DNA from: Nothophaeocryptopus gaeumannii
Lineage: Eukaryota > Ascomycota > Dothideomycetes > Mycosphaerellales > Mycosphaerellaceae
Assembly (NCBI GenBank): GCA_031771865.1
Contig: JASISA010000027.1
Coordinates: forward strand, 930,001 to 994,000
Direction of reading: 5' to 3'
Length of the DNA stretch: 64,000 nt
A model generated the notes under the pieces. The model was not told where the DNA came from and ran no database searches. It saw only the letters and a program-made list of their open reading frames with translations. A program made the position numbers and the translations under genes. Of this stretch, positions 43,559-53,170 are shown one piece after another; position 1 is the first letter of the stretch, and each line of letters opens with the position of its first letter.

Positions 43559-44347
43559 TCATCCACTGGCTTTGGCGTACCCAGCGGGGATTCCAGGCAG
43601 CGACTTGCGATACGGCGCGAACTCCAACAGACCCTGCCCATATCCTCTCCCACCGTATCCTCCCCACTCTCGACTCGATTGGCTTGAACGACGAGAGCGT
43701 CCCCGAGGCCGCTCTTTTGGTGTCTCGTTCTGTTGGCTGTTGTTCTGTTGATTGTTGTTCTGAGTACCTGGCATCGGACCGGTGTATCTGCCGAGATGGT
43801 CTTGGTGACCGCTTGCGACGGCAGTGTTGATGACAGCGGCAGATGACTGCTCGACGGCATTTGCACTTCGGATGGCTGCGTTTGCGCTGCGATGAGATCC
43901 GGTCGCAGCTCGATGAGACGCTTTCGCTGCATCCCTACTGGCTCTGGCAGAGAGGGTCTGTGGGACCAGAGCTGCTACCGTGGCAACGCTGGCCATAGTT
44001 GCCCATACCGTCTTCTTCTTCCACCATGGCTTGTCTTCGTTGGGAGGATGATCACCCGAGTACCTTCGGTATGGAGGCGGTGTCCGGGATCGTGAGCGAG
44101 AGTAATTCGAGTACCTGCGGTGCCGCCGGCGACGTGACCGGCTTGGAGATGGCGATCGAGACGAATTCGGCGAACCTCGTAAGGACGGCACTCTGGACAA
44201 GCCGTAGTTGCGGCCATTGATCGAGCTTTGCGAGTAGTTGTCGTGCTGGACGAAAGAAGCGCGCTTTGGGTACGCACTGTCAAAGCTATGTCTCGGAGTC
44301 TCAGGCGATTGTGGTGCCCCAGGCTGCGGTCCGTTCATGCGTGACAT
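43559..44347 (-). CDS. Conserved-looking hypothetical Arg/Ser-rich protein with one membrane segment
   Basis: An intact frame of 262 residues from ATG 44347 (MSRMNGPQPGAPQSPE). The N-terminal third is Pro/Ser-rich, then an Arg/Ser-dipeptide block 'SRSPSPSRSRRRRHRRYS' and 'YSRSRSRTPPPYRRYSGD'. A hydrophobic stretch follows (KKTVWATMASVATVAALVP) and then an Ala/Ser/Arg-rich helix with repeated 'AxxxHR(A/S)A' spacing (ASHRAATGSHRSANAAIRSA). The C-terminus is Asn/Gln-rich and then Gly/Arg-rich. The pattern of a disordered basic tail, one hydrophobic helix and an amphipathic alanine-rich helix suggests a membrane-associated scaffold. I do not recognise the family and assign no function. Low-complexity composition could also inflate its apparent coding look. 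Confidence 0.6.
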   Translation of the reverse strand: MSRMNGPQPGAPQSPETPRHSFDSAYPKRASFVQHDNYSQSSINGRNYGLSRVPSLRGSPNSSRSPSPSRSRRRRHRRYSNYSRSRSRTPPPYRRYSGDHPPNEDKPWWKKKTVWATMASVATVAALVPQTLSARASRDAAKASHRAATGSHRSANAAIRSANAVEQSSAAVINTAVASGHQDHLGRYTGPMPGTQNNNQQNNSQQNETPKERPRGRSRRSSQSSREWGGYGGRGYGQGLLEFAPYRKSLPGIPAGYAKASG

Positions 44348-45451
44348 CGCTACGCGGCCGGCTTGAGTACTTGTCAAATCGCCTTCGGAAGGCCACCAGG
44401 GTCCCGCCGACGATGCTGTCACCGAGGATGATACGATGTGAGGTAACGAAGGGAGCAGTGGGCAGATGACTTCGTATACTTATGGAAGCGCCATGTGAGT
44501 TTGCACTTAATATGGCGTCAATATGCAGCCGAATAAGTGAGGCAGTTGACAGGTGAGTATAGTCGAGGTAACCCTGCGGAGCATCATGGTTTTCGCCCGC
44601 GAACAATCAGGAACATCCCAGATTTTGCACTTGCTGGCAAGATTGGTGCCCAATCTAGAATTGACACATCTGTCTTCGCTATGCGATCAGTGCAAAGAAT
44701 AAGCATCTAAACCGTGGCAGTCATGATCGATGAACCTGCCACGCTCGCATGCACAAGTCAAAAACAAAAGTGCCGGAGTTGTCTGGAGATGTCTTCAATT
44801 CGTTAATAGCAGACTAGTATCGGACGACATCGCACTCGTGGGTGGCAGTGCAGAACTTGGGCTTGCAGGTGACGAAAACAAGAGCCATCGAGCAAAATCG
44901 CGATCGCGATGTTTGCAGCCAACTGCGTTGATCCCTTCGCGGAAACAAGCTGCTGCACAGAGCGCTCCTCTCTAAGCCGACGGTACCACGCAAGAAATCC
45001 ATGGCTGCCATGAGTTCACCGACGAAACATCCCCAACAGCTCGTCCGTTCATGGTAAACGGGTCCTGTTGTGACTTGATAAAGAAACCCAAGTCCCCTAC
45101 AAGGCTACAACAACTCAGACTCATCCGCTCGCTACGGTTCGCATTTCATGAACCACGGCTGGCATGCAAACATCGACCTCCCACTCCGAAAAGATCTGAC
45201 TTGCGTGGCCGATGATGAGAGTGGTCATGCGGACACATCGACGCGACCAAGATGTGACCAAATGATGTGACTGCAGCATTCCTCCGCGATTTCGCTCACC
45301 AAAGGCCGAAGAGCAGGACGCCTGGTATTTCTTTGGCCCCAGGCCGTGAAGAGCTCAAGAACCAAGATCGTCCGGGATCTAACGACGAGACTTGGTCAAG
45401 CATACCCGCGTCAGCCACCACGGGCCTCGCTACGGGCCTCAGCAGCTACCG
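44348..45451. other. Intergenic, nothing recognised
   Basis: Between the Arg/Ser-rich gene start and the F-box-like gene stop. No gene or repeat was recognised. Confidence 0.4.
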
Positions 45452-46600
45452 TCATGTTCCTGCAACATACCCGCTGGCGCAGATTCGCAAGTCACCAAGC
45501 AAGTATGGGTACTCGAGTGTCGCCTGACGGTCCACGCAGACTTCATCCGGCTCTCGTTTCAACCGCTCGATCTTTTCCCTCCACTCTCTGACTTTGTCCA
45601 GCCACGCGTCTTGCTGAATACCGGGTCTGATCATACCGAGTGCTTCTAGACCTTGACAACACATGATGTTCTCCCAGAACCTCTGTCTCCAATCCGCTTC
45701 CACCCAGCCCGGAACGTACCACCATCCATCATCGAAATCCTCCTGAAAGTCGGCACCGACTCGCTGACGTACGGCGCTCCAGTGGGGCTTCCAGTGTTTC
45801 GATCGGATTACCCAAGTGAGAGCAATGTTGTTGTTGTTATGCCTGTCGGATCTTCTATCCGGCGTCTCCATGTATGGGCCAACATTCTCGACTCTCCTTC
45901 GTGGATCGACATCCTCATCATTGACACCAACACCAACCTCCGTCGCCCAGTCAGGTATGCAGTACTTGATGAACTCCAGCCTCGTCTCCACCTTCAATCT
46001 CCTCGCAGAAGCATCTTGATAAAGAAAAGGCTCGAAATCAGGCGCAAACAACTCCCCATAAATAGCCAAATGAAACAACGTTTCAGTCGGCTCCGCATCA
46101 ATCGTATACGCATCATCCTGCGTATTCCAAAAATCCTCCTGCGCATACCACTGCACTCCCACACACTTATCTATGACATCCGTCACATAGTTCACCACCT
46201 CCATTCGCAACTCCCACATCCTTCTCACCTTCAGAACCGTCAGCCCACAACTCACGTGTTCTTGAAGTGCGAGCTGCAACAGTCCATCCAGGCCATCCCT
46301 GCACGCGAGTGCGAACTCTGCTTCATGAACATCGGATCCTCGTGCCCAAGTGCCGAGATCCCGCGCTATTGCGCAGACGAGGTAGTGCGGAGATGGTCGG
46401 AAGAATTCTTTAGAGCTTGCTGCTGCGAGCCGGAGAATTGTGAGAGGAGTTGCGGATGCGCAGCAGGAGTGAAAAGTGCGGCATGTTGAGGAGAGGTTGG
46501 TGAAATCTTCGATGTTGTGGAGGTAATCTGGTAGAGTGACTAGGATGTCTCGAGGGAGGGAGAGGAGGGTGGATGGAGATGGTGCTTGGGAAGTAGACAT
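45452..46600 (-). CDS. F-box-like hypothetical protein
   Basis: An intact single-exon protein of 382 residues from ATG 46600. The N-terminus 'LLSLPRDILVTLPDYLHNIE' followed by 'DFTNLSSTCRTFHSCC' has the spacing of a fungal F-box (L-P-x-(E/D)-(I/L)-L...LSxxCRxF). This suggests binding to Skp1 in an SCF ubiquitin ligase. The rest has no recognised repeat. It contains several Trp-rich patches (DDGWWYVPGWVEADWRQRFW) that look like a folded domain, as in lineage-specific families of fungal F-box proteins with long unannotated C-termini. The substrate is unknown. The ferric-reductase relic lies directly upstream on the same strand. Confidence 0.7.
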   Translation of the reverse strand: MSTSQAPSPSTLLSLPRDILVTLPDYLHNIEDFTNLSSTCRTFHSCCASATPLTILRLAAASSKEFFRPSPHYLVCAIARDLGTWARGSDVHEAEFALACRDGLDGLLQLALQEHVSCGLTVLKVRRMWELRMEVVNYVTDVIDKCVGVQWYAQEDFWNTQDDAYTIDAEPTETLFHLAIYGELFAPDFEPFLYQDASARRLKVETRLEFIKYCIPDWATEVGVGVNDEDVDPRRRVENVGPYMETPDRRSDRHNNNNIALTWVIRSKHWKPHWSAVRQRVGADFQEDFDDGWWYVPGWVEADWRQRFWENIMCCQGLEALGMIRPGIQQDAWLDKVREWREKIERLKREPDEVCVDRQATLEYPYLLGDLRICASGYVAGT

Positions 46601-46867
46601 GGTTTGGAAATGAATGGTCTTTGTCCGTATTGCGGGAGGTCGGCGATGCTTGAAGATAGTGGGATAGGCTCTTCATATAGTGGAGATGGACATCTGTCTC
46701 TACGATGACTCGGTGCGAAAGTCGAAGGATTCGAAGGAAGCAGGCTGAAATTGGTCAACCAATGACGCAGATACTCATGTTGATCACTGCCGACAATGGC
46801 AATTTCGGTGTATTCGACGGCGGTGTCGTCTCTGCGAACACCTAGAGGGGGCGTTGCTGTACCGCGC

Positions 46868-47813
46868 CTATGGGGTGCATGAATATGCAAGTCGCGATTC
46901 ATGCTGCTCAGCCATTGTCGGTGTACGTATACGTTTACCATTCGACCTCTCTTCGTAGAGATCGATGCGATTGCCCTCCTCGCCCAGAATGCTGATGACA
47001 CTGTTCCTGCAGTCTGTCTGTAGGGCAGTCGGACCGCAGCTGAAGATCGCCAGGTTATCACAGCATTTCTTTCTTTCCTCTCGTATCAGCGTTTCTACAT
47101 TTGGTCGACCCTTGTTGACGGACAACTGCGTCAAATCATCGCTGCTCTCACGCGGCAGTGTATGCTTCTTGTCACGTAAACGTCAATCCACAACTCAACT
47201 CGTGCCTTGCAACATCCTCTGCCGTTCGACGGAATCGAACTGCCCATACAAACCGCACCTTGGTCGATGGGCGAGGATCGCGAAGCAGCGCGTAGGTTCT
47301 AGAGATGGCTGACGTGATCCCAGGATCTCCAATGAGCATAAATACAGTAAAGTGATGGTTAAGGGCAAGCGACTTGCCATAAGGTCCCTCGAAAAAAATG
47401 CGGAACTTCTGAGATGCAATCCCGCCCGTTTCCATCGACGAGGTGTCCGTGAACGTTCTTCTGTGGAGGTGGCCGGTCTTGACCAAGCTGGATGTTGGAT
47501 GGGTGTTTGAAGGGGTGATAAAGTAGCCGGGAAAACAGAGGATGAGGCAGAGGATGATGTAGACGGTTATTAGGAGGGTTTCGAGGCGGGAGGGCAGGGT
47601 GCCAAATGAGCGTGTACTGGGTCGTGGGAGGATGAGGTGGTGACGGGTCCAGATCGTGAGATAGGAGAGAAGACCGTTTGTTTGGTGGTGAGGGGCTGGT
47701 CGAACTTCTTCCATAGGGGAGGTTCGGAAGGATACGTGGCGGAGATATTGGATAGAGCGGTGGAGTATGCCGATGAGCAGGACGAGGCCCCAGTAACCGT
47801 AGAGTGCCCACAT
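46868..47813 (-). pseudogene. Ferric-reductase-like relic with internal deletion
   Basis: The frame from about 47813 starts like the first membrane spans of a fungal ferric/cupric reductase (WALYGYWGLVLLIGILHR) and reaches a second span (LLITVYIILCLILCFPGYF). It then jumps to 'FFEGPYGKSLALNHHFTVFM' and 'LIGDPGITSAISRTYALLRD', which belong to the distal FAD/NADPH-binding half. The haem-binding membrane core with its His pairs and the FAD motif are missing. The frame then stops, and the C-terminal block resumes in another frame at 47134-46868: 'NKGRPNVETLIREE', 'NLAIFSCGPTALQTDCRNSV', 'LGEEGNRIDLYEE'. Deletion plus frame breaks show that it is dead. The intact family reduces extracellular iron or copper for uptake. 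Confidence 0.8.
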
Positions 47814-48849
47814 GAGCGTGTTTAGTAGACGGAGAAAACACTTGAACTCCGTGCGAGCTACGCGAAGTCTCTGTTCAAGTGTGCGGCTTGAACTGATTCA
47901 GCCATGGCCAACAGTCTGTCGCGGTTTTGATGAGCTCCTGGGAAAGCGGTGAGATCATGAGAGTTGAAGTTGGTGCTTCAAAACATTGATGGAAGCAGAG
48001 TTTGTGAAAATCGCAATCAAGAGCAGAAGAGGAGCATTTGGTGGCATTATACCTATCGCAGTAGCATGCTTCTTCATGCTGAAGCTATAATGATCGCAGT
48101 TGATCGTCGTGCACTCGAGCATGTTGTTGAAAGACAGCTCTCCTCGGCACAAAAGCAACCTTTCACGAGAATCGTGAGCAAGACAACGACGTCAAAGGGC
48201 GACAGTAGGCCAACGACGATATCGACACCAGATGAGCTGCCAGTTAGAATAGACTTTGCACAGCTTGGAAGCTTGGCAAGACGAGCCTCAGACATGCACA
48301 GCCATACCGTCCTCAGAAACACCCCGGCAGTGGACTTCTGCCACAAGTTCGACGTTTCAGAGATTGACAGCGCTGGCTAGAGAACAAATAGCAGTACGGC
48401 AGGATGGCGACACTGGAGCTCCTCCTATAGTCTTGTGCTCTCACTACCCGTTGTGCGGTCGAGCCTCTGGTGGGCTCTCATTAGAGCATTCTGGAAACTG
48501 GACTTTCCTCTTCTTGTAGCTTGCCGGGCTATCTGGACCATTCAGCGCGCCACATCTGGCCCTGAGCACACAATCTCGAGCAACTGGATTGGCGACATGA
48601 TGCTGTCGCTGCAGCGCTAATCTATAGGCTTGCGATGGAGCTGGTTGCTTAAGGTGATCGTTTACTGTAGCGCACCTTCAGGTGCAATGCTAGATGTCAA
48701 TTTTGCTGCCGCTGATCACATCTTATCTGACGTCGTGATACATGATCGAGTAATCCAAGCGGCGCTGTTCCATGAAGTTTGGAAGATGTATGGACATCTT
48801 GTGCTCTTCTTAAGCCACGGTATGTGGACCCGTCAATGCTCTTCATGGA
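47814..48849. other. Intergenic, nothing recognised
   Basis: Upstream of the reductase relic and 3' of the third Myb-like gene. An initial reductase exon would be expected here but was not found. Confidence 0.4.
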
Positions 48850-49587
48850 TCAGTTCTGCGACGAAGACTGGGTACCGCGACTGCGAAGCTGTTCGCGATG
48901 CACCCTGGCGACGACAGATGCCAAACTCCTTTGCAAACGCACTGCGATTTCGGCGTGCGACACATCGTTTTTGCGAAGTCTTACGAGCTCCTCCGCCTCT
49001 GCGACCGTCCAAGGTGGGGATGGGATGCCAGAAGAACTTATGTTTGCGTTTGGTCCAAGATATCTGCTGTATCGACGTCTAATGCCTTGTATAGAGCGTC
49101 CCAAAATCCGCGCGACATCCCTCAGCGGCACGTTCTGAGCCTTCATATCAGCAAGCATTTGGTCCTCTCTGGCATCATACGGCTTGCGTATCGCGTGCAT
49201 GAGTGGTACATGCTTGGCTCCGGCACGTCTCATATTGCGCAGACGCACTGCGATGGCAGCATGGGAGCGATCAAGCTCATTCGCAATGTCGCGGATTGGA
49301 ACGTGGTGCGCACGTCGAGCACAGAGTATGTCTTCTTCTGCTTCGGTCCATGCTCTTTGCCCTCTTGCAGCATTTCGCCGAGTTGTCGATGAGCCTTCCT
49401 GCTTCGTCATGATTTTATACCTTGACATGACCGCACCAGAGGATTTGAGACCGAGCTCTGCTGCAATTGCTGGAAACGTGGCGCCTTCTTGTCGCCGTTG
49501 AAGTATCAGTTCGTCCTCCTCCGAGCTGTATGGAGCTCCGATGCGCTGACTGGAGTATCGCCGATGACACCATGTACTGTTCTTCAA
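48850..49587 (-). CDS. Multi-repeat Myb/SANT-like protein with presequence-like N-terminus (paralogue C, start unresolved)
   Basis: The frame ends at 48850 and is open upstream to a TGA near 49695 but lacks an in-frame ATG, so the first exon is missing from this model. The codon at 49587 is TTG. The part seen reads 'NSTWCHRRYSSQRIGAPYSS'; 'RRYSSQ' resembles a mitochondrial R-x-Y/S cleavage site just before the first repeat. Four helix-turn-helix repeats follow: 'PYSSEEDELIL...SSGAVMSRY', 'RAWTEAEEDIL...LDRSHAAIAVRL', 'KPYDAREDQML...LGRSIQGIRRRY' and 'PPWTVAEAEEL...LQRSLASVVARV'. Repeat spacing and the presequence-repeat junction (x-PY-(S/N)-x-EED) match paralogue B closely. The first exon may join through a donor such as GTATGT near 49658, but no in-frame acceptor was certain. 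Confidence 0.65.
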   Translation of the reverse strand: MKNSTWCHRRYSSQRIGAPYSSEEDELILQRRQEGATFPAIAAELGLKSSGAVMSRYKIMTKQEGSSTTRRNAARGQRAWTEAEEDILCARRAHHVPIRDIANELDRSHAAIAVRLRNMRRAGAKHVPLMHAIRKPYDAREDQMLADMKAQNVPLRDVARILGRSIQGIRRRYSRYLGPNANISSSGIPSPPWTVAEAEELVRLRKNDVSHAEIAVRLQRSLASVVARVHREQLRSRGTQSSSQN

Positions 49588-51900
49588 GCCTCTGTTTGGA
49601 GGTATCCGGAGCCGATCGAGAGCCTGGTATGGAGTACTGGCTCCCTGGTGAAAACATACGTGCCGGCACGTAGGGCTGATCGAGGAGCAGTGTCATTGTG
49701 TGCGTTTACGGAGGTCCGGAATGGGTCGCGAGTGGAGTGTGAGCATAGTGATGGGAGGTCTTGTACACCGGGCACGCTCAGAGGGGATGGGTAGTGTATT
49801 GTACGCAAGCAGGATAGAGACTGGAAGCATTGGTAGGGTATTGGGAGCCTGAGGCATTGCATTGGAGCTGAGTCAGGCGCCAACCATACCAACATATCAC
49901 CATTAACGGAACAGACAATTACCCGGACATCTAACGAGAGACGGTCATCCGAATTCATGCTATTCCATGTCTACAATGCGAAGATTCAAGATTGACTTCA
50001 GAGATCGGCTGCTCTGGCCTTCGGAAAGATTGAGATACACCTTGAGCGTTGTAACCTATGTATCTACTTGCTCTGCCTCGACCTCAGCTTGCTATCAACT
50101 CCACAACTGCCTAATATGTCGAGTATTTATCGAACGCTTCGGGGACATGTTGAGCTTCGACAAAAAGCGGGCATTTCGGCCGTCTGACGCCACCTCATCA
50201 TCTCCACGATGGGCCAGAATGCACTTCAGCTGGAGAAGATCTAGCTTCTACCCTGAACGGCAGGGACATATCTTCATGGTCCATAGAGATTATCTACAGC
50301 ACTCCCCATGGAAAGCCGAAAGCCACAAACCAGGTCAGATCCCAACTTTGACGTCTCGAGTCGTCCGATCATATCGGGTATTGTCCAGGAGTCTTCGTCA
50401 AGCATTCTCGGGACCTTGCTCTAGAGACCTTGAAGCCTCAGGAGAGAGAACAAGTATTCTCGCCAATCAATCACATTGCGCATGATTCGATAACAATCTA
50501 AGCTCCTAGTATTTAAGTCCAGAGAGCCACGTGTCAGACGTCCACAAAATGCATAGCGAGCTTCGACAACCTGTTAGGACAACTCTGTCTTTCTCACGGA
50601 CTCTGCCAAGCTGCAATTTCTGGTCGGAGAGCCTACACAATCCCTCCAAATTTCTACAGATTCATGACTTGCCCCAAATAGCGATTGAATGGGACTGTTC
50701 CCAGTGGAAAAGTTGCTAAATTTGTCGATGGGAAAGCCTTCATGTCATAGAGTCAGGATTCTTCGAAGCTTTCCATTTCAACTACCCAATAATCCCGGCA
50801 TGAATGGGCTTGCCTATTCGTCTCACGAACGCATTCGCCATACATGACTTGCAGCTACGATGCAGCTCCCACAGCAGATCCTTTCGACACAGAAACGATG
50901 ATACAAAGGGCGAGAAATAGACATTTTTGCCAAAGAACTTGATCGGCATCTGGTCAACAGGCAGAAAAAAATGATCGCTGGTTATTGATGACTTATACTG
51001 CCTTGCTTTCCAGGACTGCCAAACACAATCAGCGTTGATGACACATTCCACCTGCCTCAATGTGGTGGGTGCCAGCCGTTGAAGCAGGGTTATAGTTCAG
51101 AAGTAGATTGAGATCCCGTCCATCTGCTTTGTGTACATGCCGCCGACATCGAAAGATGCTTTGCAACCACCTGACCGTGCCGACCGTGCCGACCAGACTT
51201 ACTGACAACGATCGACATCGAGAACTGATCGAATAGTTGCCGGTGTGCTCCAATTCGTTCCCGCGAATCAATCATCCCCCCAGACTCTGTGCTTCCCGCT
51301 CCGCGCAGCAAGGATGGTCGAGCAGATCTTGAGCCTTTGCAGCAAGGGATCGTGTTGATAGGGAGAATCACCTCAGCTGTGATCGTGAGACATGTCGTTC
51401 GATGAATCGACGAGCAGAAGCCGGGGGTTCCGATCGGTTGCGGCAGACTTGGGAGCGGCTGCTTTCTTTATGGGGTGAGTACTCGGGTGACATCAGTTTG
51501 CTCGATCATTTGGGCTTATAAATCATCCGGATGGGAAATGTAGGAGCCGGAAGCGCGCCTGAGGGATCTATCTTATCATTTCGTAGTGATTATCACATTT
51601 GGCACTCGCGCTTCCAAGTCGATATATCTCCGTATCGATGCTATGCGTTTCCCAATCCTAATGCATTTACAGAAGTGAGCTCCGCCGTGCGAGGCGTCAT
51701 CAGCGTCGTGGCGCTGGAGATACAATAAAGTCTACTGTCTGTCAGGTCTGTGTGATCCTTTCTGGCTTCTTTGTATTCCGTCTTCTGGTCTTTCAACATG
51801 CCTTGTTCTGCTTTCTCTCTCGGCCATCATCTCAATATTCCTTCTCATTGTCGCCATCATATCCTTCTTGATTCACGTCCTCTCGCTGCCCGAGAGGCTC
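49588..51900. other. Intergenic, no gene confirmed
   Basis: Contains the unresolved 5' end of paralogue C. A 172-codon plus-strand frame at 49967-50485 has no recognisable motif. No RNA or repeat was recognised. Confidence 0.4.
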
Positions 51901-52347
51901 CTACACACTCGCCATCCTCCGATATAGGCACGCCTGAAGGCGCAAGAGTGAAACCAAGTCGTGCGGATGACGCATCAGCCGATGCTTGAGTGCTGCGATC
52001 TGACCGTCCATTCCCAAGGCGCTAAGTCTCATGGTGGCAAAGATGCGTTCCTTCTCTCCGGGCTTCCAGAGATGCTCAACAGCCTTGTCTGGGCACTGGC
52101 TGCGAGCGAGGATGACCGCCGTGAAGAGGTCATGATGAGTTTCCATGAAGGCGTCATATTGTGATTCGAATTCGCGCCACAGATCGCGAAGTGGAAGACG
52201 TGAAATCCGCTCTCGCCCTAGGCGCTGAAGATCTGGCTCGAGCTTGAGGAGGCCTTCGTGAAGATCTTGATGAGTCGAGATCCTCTGTTGCGTGATCGAC
52301 AGCCTCTGTTCTCTGCTAGTGCCGGGAGAACCAGGTGGGCTCGCCAT
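51901..52347 (-). CDS. 'WKPGE' family hypothetical protein, short paralogue
   Basis: 148 residues from ATG 52347 (MASPPGSPGTSREQRLS). Mostly helical, with a charged N-terminal half. It ends with 'HHDLFTAVILARSQCPDKAV', 'EHLWKPGEKERIFATMRLSA', 'IAALKHRLMRHPHDLVSLLR' and 'LQACLYRRMASV'. The same order of blocks occurs in the neighbour at 53171-53923 (HMWKPGERAGIFANMKQS, LQWRLADYLGDTLALWRL, RAYKEWRDASV), so the two are tandem paralogues. I recognise no known family. There is no signal peptide, membrane span or cysteine pattern; the protein is probably cytosolic or nuclear. An alternative upstream start in the same frame (to 52596) is less likely because that extension is low in coding character. 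Confidence 0.55.
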   Translation of the reverse strand: MASPPGSPGTSREQRLSITQQRISTHQDLHEGLLKLEPDLQRLGRERISRLPLRDLWREFESQYDAFMETHHDLFTAVILARSQCPDKAVEHLWKPGEKERIFATMRLSALGMDGQIAALKHRLMRHPHDLVSLLRLQACLYRRMASV

Positions 52348-52384
52348 TTTGATGGGATTGCCGTAAGGTCCGATCAGCGATGTC

Positions 52385-53170
52385 TTAGCCGAAGTGCGAT
52401 GCTTTCCAGAGCGGTTGGCGAAAGCGGAAGATGAAAGATGAACTCGAACGGGAAGTTGAAGAAAGACATAGCGTACGCGAATGAGTGACGGAGAAATGTT
52501 GATCATGTTCCGCCTGTGGTGCTGTTCGTTCACCACCGCGCGGATGTGAAGTGAGTGAGGGTCTTGATCCTGGATATAATGCCTTTGTTGTGGCACGCGC
52601 CGCCTGTTCCTTAGTGAGTGGCCTTTTCAAAGAGGAAGTCGGTGATAATGGAGTCTTCACGGTATCTAGCAAATGGTTCAAGCCAGTTAGGAACTGATGC
52701 TTGTTGAAGTCCCGTCGATTGTCCCAGGAATCAAGCTTGTTCTTGCAGCAAGGTGTCCGGTTAAGGAGTCTTTCTTGGTTCAAAGCATCTAGCAGCCCAC
52801 GCCACGCGCTATTGTCTTTCGACGCCTGAACCTGTTGCAGGTAGACCCCCGCGCTGTTCATCGTGGAGACATCAATTCTTTCTCTCAACCGTGAGGAGTG
52901 GCATTCCGTGGCCGCAGTGGTACGCTGGCGGTCGAGATCGTAGATCTGCGTGATCTGTCCTTGCAAAAGGCATAGCTCCTTGAAGATGACCTTAACGTGC
53001 GAAACCGCGACTTCGAAATCTCTCCTGTAGAGTGGCTTAAGCCAGCTATGGAGGCGACCACGTCAAGCTCGGAAGAGGAAGCCCACGCCGGAATCTGAGC
53101 GATCTGCCTTCTCCAGGGTCGACTGTTGCGCCTGTTGCTGGACTTTGTCTTCGTCACCGTGGTTGTCGGA
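52385..53170 (-). other. Open frame continuing past two stops of the upstream WKPGE paralogue
   Basis: After the TAA that ends the gene at 53171 the same frame runs 35 codons (SDNHGDEDKVQQQAQQSTLE...) to a TGA at 53063-53065, then 225 codons to 52385. It contains protein-like text such as 'LHSWLKPLYRRDFEVAVSHV', 'IFKELCLLQGQITQIYDLDR' and 'NKHQFLTGLNHLLDTVKTPL'. No known domain. Either the upstream gene originally continued here and is now interrupted, or an intron removing both stops was missed; I found no donor/acceptor pair that keeps frame. Confidence 0.35.

Noticed and set aside
49967..50485. 172-codon plus-strand open frame
   Set aside because: ATG present but Arg/Ser-rich random-looking text, no domain, and no supporting splice or neighbour context.
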